This document shows, piece by piece, positions 46,340 to 53,835 of a stretch of DNA of 64,000 nucleotides. Both the position numbers and the translations under genes were made by a program. Source of the DNA: an uncultured Bacteroidales bacterium. Lineage in GTDB: Bacteria; Bacteroidota; Bacteroidia; Bacteroidales; UBA932. The first letter of the stretch is position 1; each line of letters begins with the position of its first letter. The notes below the pieces were generated by a model. That model worked only from the letters and a program-made list of their open reading frames with translations, did not search any database and was not told where the DNA came from. The stretch covers positions 1 through 64,000 of the forward strand of contig CAKUYQ010000001.1 in the NCBI GenBank assembly GCA_934717185.1. Direction: 5' to 3'.

Positions 46340-46541
46340 TAAGATGCTACGGATTTTGTTTACTTTTCCGTAACCTTTCACGCCCATATTTTTCTCTTCA
46401 CTATTTTTGAATTTTCAAATTTAGGGAAACAAAGAAATGAACAAGTTACATATCCGGTATTAACAAGTTATGAAAGTATTAAAAGTAAGGTTGGTAGAGA
46501 AGAAAAATTGATTTTTGTATCGTTACTTGGAAACAAAATAT

Positions 46542-46549
46542 TACCTTTG
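46542..46549 (+). promoter_or_regulatory. -7 box for the HigBA-type module
   Basis: TACCTTTG, 20 bases before ATG 46569. It lies inside the upstream in-frame extension and so supports the later start. Confidence 0.5.
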
Positions 46550-46568
46550 CACCATAATTCAAAATGAA

Positions 46569-46913
46569 ATGGGCATCAACAAATTAAAAGTGGTGTTGAC
46601 AGAGGAAGCACAGGCCTTTTTGGATGCACAGCCATTCAAGGCTCAACAGAAGATATACTATAATATCTTCAAGGTTGAGGAGGAAATAATGAAAGTTGAT
46701 ATCTTCAAGAAACTGGAGAATACCTATATATGGGAGTTTCGCACTCTCTACAACGGTATCTGCTACAGGCTTTTCTCCTTTTGGGATACAGAGCAAGACA
46801 CTTTGGTTATTGCCACACATGGTATAGTCAAGAAAACTCAGAAAACACCATTGAAGGAGATTGCCAAAGCGGAAGAGATAAGGAAAGAGTACTTTAACAA
46901 TAAAAAAAAATAG
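46569..46913 (+). CDS. RelE/HigB-like toxin (phage Gp49-like family)
   Basis: A 114-aa protein of the Gp49/HigB-like RNase toxin family (PF05973 type). Seen are the strand LEN-TYIWEFRTLYNGICYRLFSFWD and the conserved LVIATHGIVKKTQKTP segment, followed by a KAEEIRKEY helix. Such toxins cut mRNA in the ribosome. The toxin-first order and the XRE antitoxin four bases downstream are typical of HigBA. Start chosen at ATG 46569; a TTG at 46515 lies upstream of the -7 box. Confidence 0.88.
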   Translation: MGINKLKVVLTEEAQAFLDAQPFKAQQKIYYNIFKVEEEIMKVDIFKKLENTYIWEFRTLYNGICYRLFSFWDTEQDTLVIATHGIVKKTQKTPLKEIAKAEEIRKEYFNNKKK

Positions 46914-46917
46914 CATT

Positions 46918-47250
46918 ATGGCACAGATGAAATTGATACCGGCAGATAACATGAAAGATAAACTTTGGGGTAAAAGAGGTACGCCAGAACGTGAAGCAAT
47001 GGAAGCCAAACTCAAAGAAGATGTAAACGCCTATATTGTAGGTGAAGCCATACGCAAGGCTCGATTGGCACAAAACCTCACACAAAAGCAACTTGGTGAG
47101 CGTATCGGTGTGCAGCGTGCTCAAATTTCCAAGTTAGAGAAAGGTACAAGTGTTATCACATTGCCTACAATGAGCCGTGTGTTTCAAGCATTGGGCATCG
47201 CAACGGCTACCCTTGATTTGGGTATCGCAGGGAAAATAGCATTGTGGTAA
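46918..47250 (+). CDS. XRE-family antitoxin (HigA-like)
   Basis: A 110-aa DNA-binding antitoxin. A helix-turn-helix covers about residues 40-95 (IRKARLAQNLTQKQLGERIGVQRAQISKLEKG), preceded by a flexible charged arm that would neutralise the toxin. The four-base gap to the toxin gene suggests translational coupling, and autoregulation of the upstream promoter is expected for the family. Confidence 0.9.
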   Translation: MAQMKLIPADNMKDKLWGKRGTPEREAMEAKLKEDVNAYIVGEAIRKARLAQNLTQKQLGERIGVQRAQISKLEKGTSVITLPTMSRVFQALGIATATLDLGIAGKIALW

Positions 47251-47436
47251 AACTGTACTTCTTGGATGACAAAACGAATTTGGAAATAATTACAGAAAAA
47301 AGAAGATTTGACTAATGGCAATGTTGCTGTTCACGACTTTTGTCAGCAAAGCAGAGGGTCCTGATGGAACAGCTTTCTTGAAGTCTTTAAGCGGAACTTA
47401 TGTTGTCAAGGCGCTATCACCGGTGAACAAGCCGCA
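47251..47436. other. Spacer with probable gene debris
   Basis: Short open frames only: 23 codons from a GTG overlapping the antitoxin end, and 42 codons from ATG 47315. One frame reads CCQGAITGEQAAQIKV, which looks protein-like but has a stop upstream. I read it as remnants. Confidence 0.35.
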
Positions 47437-47509
47437 CAAATAAAGGTCAAATCCTCTGTTTCCCGACAAAATTTTACGCAGATTGTTTGTGTACGTTGTA
47501 AGAATGAAT
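47437..47509. repeat. 73-bp direct repeat R73, copy 1
   Basis: CAAATAAAGGTCAAATCC to GTAAGAATGAAT, containing the TTCCCGACAAA motif. It matches 48589-48661 at 68 of 73 positions. The two copies bracket the three-gene ART-like operon. Confidence 0.9.
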
Positions 47510-47517
47510 TGACAAAA

Positions 47518-47742
47518 TTAACGCTTATTGAGTTCTTGCTTTAAATCGTAATATAGCGTGGTTGGCCCTAAGCACCATACCTTACTCTCCTCTTGTTCCA
47601 TATTCTTGTACACAGAAGAAGAGTATACCTGCTTTATGGCATCTACTAAACTGATACTCTGATCTTCTTGTAACATATCGGCCAAGTAACAAACTTTTAT
47701 TGGCAGTAACATATACAAGTTACTCTGATTTATTGTTGTCAT
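47518..47742 (-). CDS. DUF3791 family protein (downstream copy)
   Basis: A 74-aa protein of the DUF3791 type, with VCYLADMLQEDQSISLVDAIKQVYSSSVYKNM and a C-terminal TLYYDLKQELNKR. The start codon overlaps the stop of the DUF3990 gene by four bases, so translation is coupled. Pairing with DUF3990 and small size suggest an antitoxin or accessory role; that is inference. Confidence 0.75.
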   Translation of the reverse strand: MTTINQSNLYMLLPIKVCYLADMLQEDQSISLVDAIKQVYSSSVYKNMEQEESKVWCLGPTTLYYDLKQELNKR

Positions 47743-48224
47743 AATATAACCTCCTTTGCCTCTATAAATTTTAAATACTGAAGTGCAGCTGTGGTGTGAA
47801 ACAGATATTGGTCAACCAAGTTATATGTTTTCAGCCGTTTTATCAATTCTTCACGATCTATGATATCACCTTCATACAGGGTAAAAGATACATAAACCCT
47901 ATCGTTGGCTACCGGACCATATACCAAGTCATAGTTGTGAGTGAATCCCCTTTGTATTCGGTTGGCCATAACGAAATCAACCCATTCATCTGTGGGCGAA
48001 TGGAAAAGCAGCTGTTGCAGGTTACAACTCGCCTTTTCGTCAAACTCATATATATTGACGTATCCTCTCTTTATCTGTTTATCTTTCATTCTGCGCATAA
48101 CCCATGCTTCGGCTTGTTCATATGAAGTAGTGGCATAAAATCCACTACCATAGTCCAAAGGACGATCTGCATCTCTGATTTCCGGTTTTTCTACAACTTC
48201 TACACTTCCATGATATACTCTCAT
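47739..48224 (-). CDS. DUF3990 family, ADP-ribosyltransferase-like toxin candidate
   Basis: A 161-aa protein with RVYHGSVEVVEKPEI at the start, LDYGSGFYATTSYEQAEAW near residues 23-41, and later LVYGPVANDRVYVSF. This His...Tyr...acidic/polar pattern is that of the diphtheria-toxin-like ART fold, to which DUF3990 has been assigned as far as I recall. If active it would modify a target with ADP-ribose from NAD. Its four-base overlaps with small DUF3791 genes on both sides fit a toxin-antitoxin-like operon. Confidence 0.75.
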   Translation of the reverse strand: MRVYHGSVEVVEKPEIRDADRPLDYGSGFYATTSYEQAEAWVMRRMKDKQIKRGYVNIYEFDEKASCNLQQLLFHSPTDEWVDFVMANRIQRGFTHNYDLVYGPVANDRVYVSFTLYEGDIIDREELIKRLKTYNLVDQYLFHTTAALQYLKFIEAKEVIL

Positions 48225-48469
48225 TGCCTTTCTTCTTTTTTTTGGGATTCAATAAACTCATCAATTTCAGCTAAAATCCACTGACGTCCTTGTGTATGAA
48301 GGACTTCGTATGCATTATTCAGGTAGTCTAATACACCATATTTATATAATGTGCGCATAGCCTCTTCTCCTGTCATACCTTTAGCTTCCTTATATTGTTC
48401 TATGCAGAATGACAAGAAAAGCAATCTATCTTGGTTGGCTTTACTCATATTACTTTCTCTTTTAAACAT
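48221..48469 (-). CDS. DUF3791 family protein (upstream copy)
   Basis: An 82-aa protein related to the 74-aa one downstream. It has LLFLSFCIEQYKEAKGMTGEEAMRTLYKYGVLDYL and a hydrophobic/charged helix ending EIDEFIESQKK, the DUF3791 layout. A second ATG seven codons in (MSKANQ) is preceded by AGAGAAAG and may be the real start. First gene of a three-gene operon with a promoter at 48542-48572. Confidence 0.75.
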   Translation of the reverse strand: MFKRESNMSKANQDRLLFLSFCIEQYKEAKGMTGEEAMRTLYKYGVLDYLNNAYEVLHTQGRQWILAEIDEFIESQKKEERQ

Positions 48470-48541
48470 TTCAAAATGCCGACATAAAGTTTATGCAATC
48501 AAAATTATTTATGTTCGGTTAATAATCGTAAATGCTTTTTG

Positions 48542-48572
48542 CAAAGTTACCAATATTTGATAACAATGCAAT
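48542..48572 (-). promoter_or_regulatory. Promoter of the DUF3791-DUF3990 operon
   Basis: On the minus strand: ATTG, 19 bases, TAACTTTG (48549-48542), giving a leader of about 70 bases. Confidence 0.55.
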
Positions 48573-48588
48573 TTCTACGATTAATTCT

Positions 48589-48661
48589 CAAATAAAGACC
48601 AAATCCTCTGCTTCCCGACAAAAATTTACGCAGATTATTTGTGTACGTTGTAAGAATGAAT
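48589..48661. repeat. 73-bp direct repeat R73, copy 2
   Basis: 93% identical to 47437-47509. This copy continues into TATCTTTG, so it ends in a complete plus-strand promoter; copy 1 does not. Confidence 0.9.
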
Positions 48662-48724
48662 ATCTTTGCCATTAGAAAGTCATTTGGGAGGAATCCCCCG
48701 CTGGCGACGGTTGCGCCTTTTTTT
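48638..48724 (+). ncRNA. Candidate small RNA with its own promoter
   Basis: TTTG (48638-48641), 19 bases, TATCTTTG (48661-48668) is a perfect consensus promoter. The following 50 bases contain GGGA-GGAA-TCCC, then GGCG-ACGGTTG-CGCC and seven T. No open reading frame fits. Either a short RNA or the orphaned leader of a lost gene. Confidence 0.4.
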
Positions 48725-48762
48725 AGCCGTGATTAACCTCTTTGGTGTTGGCGTCTGCACCA

Positions 48763-48789
48763 TTACTTACTGCGGGTAAAGTCCAAATG
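48763..48789. repeat. 27-bp direct repeat R27, copy 2
   Basis: Identical to 46313-46339. Here it is the 3' end of the remnant frame 48763-48876. Confidence 0.9.
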
Positions 48790-48876
48790 ACTTTTTTCAA
48801 CAGTATAACCGTTTTGTGTCAGTACGAAATTGCATCCATTTTCATCAACTTCATTTGACAACTTTATATCAGCCAT
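48763..48876 (-). pseudogene. Unrecognised 37-codon frame, probable gene 3' end
   Basis: The frame reads MADIKLSNEVDENG, then LTQNGYTVEKSHLDFTRSK and stop. It stays open about 25 codons further upstream without a start. Composition is protein-like. I do not recognise it. Its last eight codons are the R27 repeat, found again beyond the HigBA genes, so the accessory block may have inserted at this gene's 3' end. Confidence 0.4.
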
Positions 48877-48965
48877 ATATTCATTTCCCTCCACATTGTA
48901 TCTATTAATGGAGGGTAAAAGGTGGATTTTGTAACACGTTTTTTTGCGTTGACCTTTGATGATTT

Positions 48966-49200
48966 TGGCCTTGGCGTTAGCCTGATTTAGTTGAAAGTTT
49001 ATAGTTTATTGTTTATAGAGAAAAGCATTGGCGATTTATAAAAGTAAAGATGGTAGAGAGGGTAAAGAGGGTAGAGAAAGCATTGGCATTGGCTTTGGCG
49101 TTGGCAATTTTGAAGAGTAAAGAGGGTAAAGAGAGGAAAGAGAGTAGAGATGGAGAGTATAGAGGGTATGGAAAGTAATGAAGGCTAAAGCCAAAGCTTA
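48966..49200. repeat. Mosaic repeat block F
   Basis: Hexamers, TTTATAGTTTATTGTTTATAG, purine tracts, hexamers, purine tract and GGCTAAAGCCAAAGC in series. A 34-bp stretch (49034-49067) is identical to one at 52317-52350. Confidence 0.85.
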
Positions 49201-49211
49201 GTTATATAGAA

Positions 49212-49400
49212 GTGTATAGACGGTTTTTGCGGTCAAAATCATTGACCACAAATATATCTCCCAAATCCCGTGTGACACCAAAAGCGTTTACAGAGAAAGG
49301 GCTTTATATGCTTGCTACCATATTAAAAAGTTCAAGAGCTACACAGGTTACAATTGCCATTATAGAAACATTTGCTATGGTTCCGCCAACTCAAGCGTGA
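49212..49400 (+). pseudogene. Fragment of an ORF6N/RhuM-like phage-type protein
   Basis: The 62 codons include AFTEKGLYMLATILKSSRATQ and VTIAIIETFA, a pattern characteristic of ORF6N- and RhuM-type proteins carried by phages and islands. The N-terminal DNA-binding part is absent upstream. The end is lost within about 20 bases of the MITE-like element at 49403. It is not expected to be functional. Confidence 0.6.
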
Positions 49401-49402
49401 GC

Positions 49403-49565
49403 TTAGTAATCTTAAAAAATAACTTGGTAATCTTTAATTGTCTTTTCGGTCTATATTTCTTTTCTCATCAGTCATGTGCCGCCGGCACACTCCCTCTTCA
49501 AAAAGACATCTATCCTCAAAAATACGGCTAAATCTTTACCAACTTATTTTTTAACGCTTACTTAG
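49403..49565. mobile_element. MITE-like element, copy 2 (163 bp, with insertion)
   Basis: Same inverted termini and core as at 23326. About 50 extra bases split the middle after CTTTTCTC. It abuts the ORF6N-like fragment. Confidence 0.75.
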
Positions 49566-49650
49566 GATCTTTCATGGTAAAGCAGATCATAAAAAACAGG
49601 CAGAGCGTCTGCCCTGCCTGTTTTAGAACCGTACTATGGTGTATATTAGA

Positions 49651-51939
49651 TTACTCGTAGTAAATTGTAAAATCATATACTTCCCAATTTCCTGCCTCGC
49701 CATCAACTTTAATCTTTACATTGTTTGATGAGCCTGTCCATTCTTTGTAGTCATCAGTTAGTGTGCCCTCTGATGCTGTAATACTGAATGCTTTGCCACT
49801 TTTCGGCTGTGCTTTAGCATTGAACTCAATTTTCTTTATATTTTTTGCACTTGATGAAATAGAAAGTGTAGTTCCATTAGTAGCATAGAGTCTAACATTC
49901 TTCTTTTCTGCATTATAGCTTGGCTTTGTTGCACTTTTGATAGCATCTATTGATACTGTAAAGTCTCCAATAGTTTTGGAGAATACACTTGTCCAATTTT
50001 CTTTTGCATTAGTAGGTATGCCTAATGCATCAACAGTTATCTTAACATTACTCTCGGTTGATGAGGCAGAGGCTACTGTTGCATTAACTGAGCCGGTGTA
50101 TAGTGGTTCAGTTTCGCCGGCCTTGGTGATTTTAATGTTAAATGTAACGGAACCGGCTTTGGCAGGTGTTCCGTAAACATCTAGTACAAGAGTACCATCT
50201 CCTTTAGCTAATACGTCAGATGTGGCTGGAGCGCCTATTCCACTTGCTGCCTCACCGGAAACGGTTACAGCGCAATTTACATTTTCAGAAGATGCGTTTT
50301 TGTATGTTAGGGTAATCTTACCATCTGCAATCTCTACACCCTCTTTGAAGGTAGTTGCAGAGAATGTAGCTGAGACAAACTCCAATGCAGGGGCATCTCC
50401 AAAACGTGTGCCTGTCAAACCGGCATAATCGTCTTCGTTGTTTGGAATAATCTGCTTAGTGCCGTTGTGGATAGAAGCTATACCCATAAGGTTACCGCAA
50501 CCTTGAGGGACGGTTTTACTTGCATTAACATAGTCTTTCCTAAAGTACATGACAAACTTTCCACCATCTCTTTGCTCCATGTTAATGGAATTAGTCAGTT
50601 TTTTCTGTAAATCATTGTTTGTTACCTGAACATCTTTAATAAGAACATACATGGACTCGTAATTACCTGAGAGAAGTTGCTCTACAGTAATCTCCTTTGG
50701 TTCCAATACTTTTGTATTGGTTGTAGTATGCACATTGCCTGCAGGAACATTGTTTATTTGAAGCAAACCGTTGTATTTTGATAATGTAAGTCCGTTAAGG
50801 TCAACCTCAACCTCTTGTCCGATGGTGGTGTAAGAATGTTTAGCACTGAAACGAACAGTAATACCTGCTTCTCCATCTGATATAACAAGATTTTGTTCAT
50901 GGAAGTTATTTGAGCTTGCATCACTGATAACGTAACCTTTAACGCAAAGATTATCTGTTATTGTTTTTTCACCTTTTGCTCTTAGATCTTTAATTGAAAT
51001 ATATGTTTTCTCATCAGATTTTGGAGCTACTGTAACTGTAAATGACGATACTCTTCCCTGCTCAAATTTCAATACCTTTGCATCGGATGTGATAGCTTTT
51101 GTATATTCTTTATCATTCTCATCTGTTACTGTAACTACTACAGTCTTACCTTCACAAGAGATAGCAGGGATACCAAACCAGAAAGTCTTGTCGCAAGCAT
51201 TGTTGCTGTTATCTATTTCAACGTATGTTTGATTGTATGATGCGCCGGCTTTTAAGTCACCTGCTTTTGCTTTATACGTTTCATTATCTGCGGTGTAGTA
51301 GTAGATACCTGTTCCGGTAACATTTTGGCCGAAATCAATCTTTACAGTTTTGATTTTGGTATCTACACCCTTAATGGTAACTTTACCGTATGCAGTTGCG
51401 TGAGTAAAGCTAACTGCAACATTCTCCTCAACACCACTCTTAAAATCATATTTGGCAACTAACAACTGCGCTCTTGGGTCACAAGAGTTTGGAGTAGAAA
51501 TCTGTTTTGTAGGGATAACTACATTAGCATTCTTTTTCGTGCCGTTGTAGTTGGTAAATCCGCCGGCATTTTTATCTTTAAAGTCACCGGAATACCAAGG
51601 TGCAAATACGTAAACTGTTGCGGCTCCGTCTACAGCTGTAAGCTCTGTTGAAAAAGTGGTTGTCTCACCTTTTCCACTAACTGTTACAACGTTATTATCC
51701 TTGTCTATGTTGGCATCTACGTATGTTATGCCAACCTGCTCATCACCTGTCCAAAGTGTAGGGTAGTTGTCTGTTATTCTGTCTCCAAAATAGGTTTTTG
51801 TACCGTCTGCTACAGATGTGAAGTTAACTTTAACTGTTCCTTCACCATTGTTAACCTGTGCTTTGTCCTCTTTTTGGCAAGAGGTAAATGTCATTGCTGC
51901 TGCAGCAATGAGCATTAAAGATTTAATCCCTTTTTTCAT
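49651..51939 (-). CDS. Surface lipoprotein: Mfa-like domain plus DUF5689
   Basis: A 762-aa lipoprotein (signal ends TSC, Cys21). Residues about 25-310 are an Mfa/fimbrillin-like region paralogous to the nuclease lipoprotein at 39202 (GTKTYFG, YPTLWTGDE, SCDPRAQLL, THATAYG). A DUF5689-type OB-fold segment covers about 315-480 (SIKDLRAKGEKTITDNLCVKGYVIS). Ig-like and C-terminal beta domains follow, with no catalytic motif that I recognise. In other Bacteroidales DUF5689 often accompanies secreted nucleases. A 41-aa peptide gene precedes it by 12 bases. Confidence 0.8.
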   Translation of the reverse strand: MKKGIKSLMLIAAAAMTFTSCQKEDKAQVNNGEGTVKVNFTSVADGTKTYFGDRITDNYPTLWTGDEQVGITYVDANIDKDNNVVTVSGKGETTTFSTELTAVDGAATVYVFAPWYSGDFKDKNAGGFTNYNGTKKNANVVIPTKQISTPNSCDPRAQLLVAKYDFKSGVEENVAVSFTHATAYGKVTIKGVDTKIKTVKIDFGQNVTGTGIYYYTADNETYKAKAGDLKAGASYNQTYVEIDNSNNACDKTFWFGIPAISCEGKTVVVTVTDENDKEYTKAITSDAKVLKFEQGRVSSFTVTVAPKSDEKTYISIKDLRAKGEKTITDNLCVKGYVISDASSNNFHEQNLVISDGEAGITVRFSAKHSYTTIGQEVEVDLNGLTLSKYNGLLQINNVPAGNVHTTTNTKVLEPKEITVEQLLSGNYESMYVLIKDVQVTNNDLQKKLTNSINMEQRDGGKFVMYFRKDYVNASKTVPQGCGNLMGIASIHNGTKQIIPNNEDDYAGLTGTRFGDAPALEFVSATFSATTFKEGVEIADGKITLTYKNASSENVNCAVTVSGEAASGIGAPATSDVLAKGDGTLVLDVYGTPAKAGSVTFNIKITKAGETEPLYTGSVNATVASASSTESNVKITVDALGIPTNAKENWTSVFSKTIGDFTVSIDAIKSATKPSYNAEKKNVRLYATNGTTLSISSSAKNIKKIEFNAKAQPKSGKAFSITASEGTLTDDYKEWTGSSNNVKIKVDGEAGNWEVYDFTIYYE

Positions 51940-51951
51940 AGCTGCATTAGT

Positions 51952-52077
51952 TTAAAATTCACCGTAATCATCTTCGCCTGCACCATCAATACCGGATCCT
52001 GTAAATGATGTGGCAAAACCTTTTTCAATAAGCACTTGTTCTATAAGAACTTGTGGCTCTTCGTAGTTCTGTTTCAT
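51952..52077 (-). CDS. Small acidic protein, 41 aa
   Basis: MKQNYEEPQVLIEQVLIEKG, then a Gly/Asp/Glu tail ending DDYGEF. The K-x-x-Y-x-x-P-x-V-x-I start resembles many short Bacteroidales proteins found ahead of surface lipoprotein genes. It has no signal peptide. A perfect promoter lies upstream and the lipoprotein gene 12 bases downstream, so the two share a transcript. Function unknown. Confidence 0.7.
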   Translation of the reverse strand: MKQNYEEPQVLIEQVLIEKGFATSFTGSGIDGAGEDDYGEF

Positions 52078-52154
52078 AATGAATCTCTTTTGTAAATGTT
52101 GTTAATATATTAATTGTTATATTTTTTCTTTACTCAAAGTCCCCACTATCCGCG

Positions 52155-52185
52155 CAAAGATATAAATCTTTATATTCAAATCAAA
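52155..52185 (-). promoter_or_regulatory. Promoter of the 41-aa peptide and lipoprotein genes
   Basis: On the minus strand: TTTG (52185-52182), 19 bases, TATCTTTG (52162-52155), a full consensus match. It gives a leader of about 70 bases. Confidence 0.75.
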
Positions 52186-52276
52186 CCAAAAATCAATTAA
52201 ATTATTATTAAATGTTACCTATATTGAGCCATGTAGCGTAAACTGTTAACTCTCATGCTGTTTTCCCGTTATACCA

Positions 52277-52441
52277 TAGATAGTTTATAGCTTTGGCGTT
52301 GGCATTAGCTTTGGCTATTTATAAAAGTAAAGATGGTAGAGAGGGTAAAGAAAGTAAGGAAGGAAGTTTAAGTTGATCAACTGACTATAAACTTTTAACT
52401 ATACTCTATAAACTCGGTTATATAGAAGCTTTGGCTTTGCT
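52277..52441. repeat. Mosaic repeat block G
   Basis: Same component order as block A (10166-10365), and 34 identical bases shared with block F. It includes AAGTTGATCAAC and CTATAAAC units. Confidence 0.85.
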
Positions 52442-52456
52442 AAAAGATAATCACTT

Positions 52457-53491
52457 TTAGAAGTATTCTTTTACGGCAAACTCAAACTGATCAATAAATA
52501 TCTGTTTAAAGGCATATAGGTTGTTTTGTTCATAGAAAATTAGCATAGCTTTCTTATAATCAATAGAATCTACAGACCGGAAACTTAGTGGGCAATATCC
52601 GTTTGCAATCATAATCGCATTGCACGTAATACGTGCAGTCCGCTTGTTGCCATCTGAGAATGCTTGAATGTACGACAACAGAACAAGTGTTAACAATGCT
52701 TTTTCAAAAACATTATCTTTACCATTTATTAAGTCACATGTATCGTACATAGCCTCGCGGATTTGAAATTCGTTGTCCAATGGATGGTAATTGGTTCCGG
52801 TAATGCCCACACGACGATGGCGAATACCTTTATCAACAGAAAGCTCTTTTGTCAGTAATTGATGGATATCCTCAATATGACTGACTGTAAGGTGTTGAAG
52901 ATAATTTGGATTGTCAAGGATAAAACGCAGTGCATCCATGTGGTTGAGAAGCATTACAGCCTCCTCCTTTGTTTTTCCATCAGCTGTTTTGCTTTCACGT
53001 AGAAGACGCTCTGTCTCAAGAAGTGAATAAGTGTTACCCTCAATTTGGGAAGATTTCCAACTTAGGTCAATACCTAATCTCTCCATCTCCTTGCGATATT
53101 CATTGTCTGTCATTTCATCAATATGCTTCCTGAACTCAACTTGCAACTCATTAAGACGTGCTGTTTCTGCATCTGTAAAAAGTGTAATATGAGGCAGTTG
53201 CTCTCGTATTAACTCAAAGTTGAATGAGGTCTGAATCTGGCGGTCATCCATTTCTATGGCAAAATATGTATCAAGGTTAAGTGGCATTAGGAGGTGGGCC
53301 TGATTTGAAAGACGATAACGTGTAGCACGAGCTTTTCCTTCAACTATTATATCACCACTTTGTGTAGCCGAAAACAGCACACGTTTCAACGAAGCGTCGC
53401 TTCCTTTAAATGCAACGCCAGTCTTTATCTCATCGCGCGAAGAGAGCGGATGATAGTGCAGATATTGCAATATTTCTCTTGAAACATCCAT
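52457..53491 (-). CDS. Fic-domain protein with N-terminal winged helix; catalytic His replaced
   Basis: A 344-aa protein. Residues about 1-65 look like a winged helix-turn-helix (EILQYLHYHPLSSRDEI...RYRLS). A class II inhibitory motif SSQIEG lies near 145-150. The Fic motif near 271-282 reads QAFSDGNKRTAR, where active enzymes have H-P-F-x-D-G-N. The His that activates the target hydroxyl for AMP transfer is Gln. AMP-transferase activity is therefore doubtful, while the N-terminal domain suggests DNA binding. I start at ATG 53491; a TTG at 53518 overlaps the -7 box. Four copies of a decamer operator-like sequence lie upstream. Confidence 0.88.
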   Translation of the reverse strand: MDVSREILQYLHYHPLSSRDEIKTGVAFKGSDASLKRVLFSATQSGDIIVEGKARATRYRLSNQAHLLMPLNLDTYFAIEMDDRQIQTSFNFELIREQLPHITLFTDAETARLNELQVEFRKHIDEMTDNEYRKEMERLGIDLSWKSSQIEGNTYSLLETERLLRESKTADGKTKEEAVMLLNHMDALRFILDNPNYLQHLTVSHIEDIHQLLTKELSVDKGIRHRRVGITGTNYHPLDNEFQIREAMYDTCDLINGKDNVFEKALLTLVLLSYIQAFSDGNKRTARITCNAIMIANGYCPLSFRSVDSIDYKKAMLIFYEQNNLYAFKQIFIDQFEFAVKEYF

Positions 53492-53508
53492 ATTCACAAT
53501 ATATATAA

Positions 53509-53593
53509 ATCGGCTCAAATTTAGTAATAAATTCGTGAAAATCGGCTCAATTTGAGACGATAAATGTGTAAATCCGTCTTTTTTTGAGCCGAT
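53509..53593 (-). promoter_or_regulatory. Fic promoter with repeated ATCGGCTCAA operator-like sites
   Basis: Sites: ATCGGCTCAA at 53509-53518, overlapping the minus-strand -7 box TAAATTTG (53523-53516). At 53541-53561 ATCGGCTCAA-T-TTGAGACGAT is a 10-1-10 palindrome with one mismatch. The inverse TTGAGCCGAT lies at 53584-53593, and a fourth copy at 53795-53804. Confidence 0.75.
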
Positions 53594-53599
53594 ATAATC

Positions 53600-53790
53600 A
53601 GCCTTAGTTTTGGCATTGGCGTTAGCCTTAGTTTAGTTGATAGTTTATTGTTTATAGTATATAGTCAGCTAATTGATTGATAGTTTTACAGATAATAGTT
53701 TTTTGTATTCAACTTTCTTCTGTTAACTTTAAGCTGTCTATAAACTATACACTTTCAACTATTAACTTTTATTGGCTTTTGCTTTAGACA
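53600..53790. repeat. Mosaic repeat block H
   Basis: Hexamers (TTTTGGCATTGGCGTTAGCC), TTGATAGTTTATTG, CTATAAACTATACAC, then a 31-bp stretch CAACTATTAAC...TTTGCTTTAG that recurs exactly at 55506-55536. Confidence 0.8.
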
Positions 53791-53794
53791 ATTC

Positions 53795-53804
53795 TTGAGC
53801 CGAT
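53795..53804. promoter_or_regulatory. Fourth TTGAGCCGAT decamer
   Basis: Exact copy of the Fic-promoter decamer, about 30 bases from the end of the ATPase gene. Confidence 0.55.
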
Positions 53805-53835
53805 GTATATTTACCCGTCTAAATTGAAGTTCAAA

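Noticed and set aside
46340..46566. 75-codon open frame without a start before the HigB-like gene
   Set aside because: No start codon, no recognisable motif, and it covers the toxin promoter.
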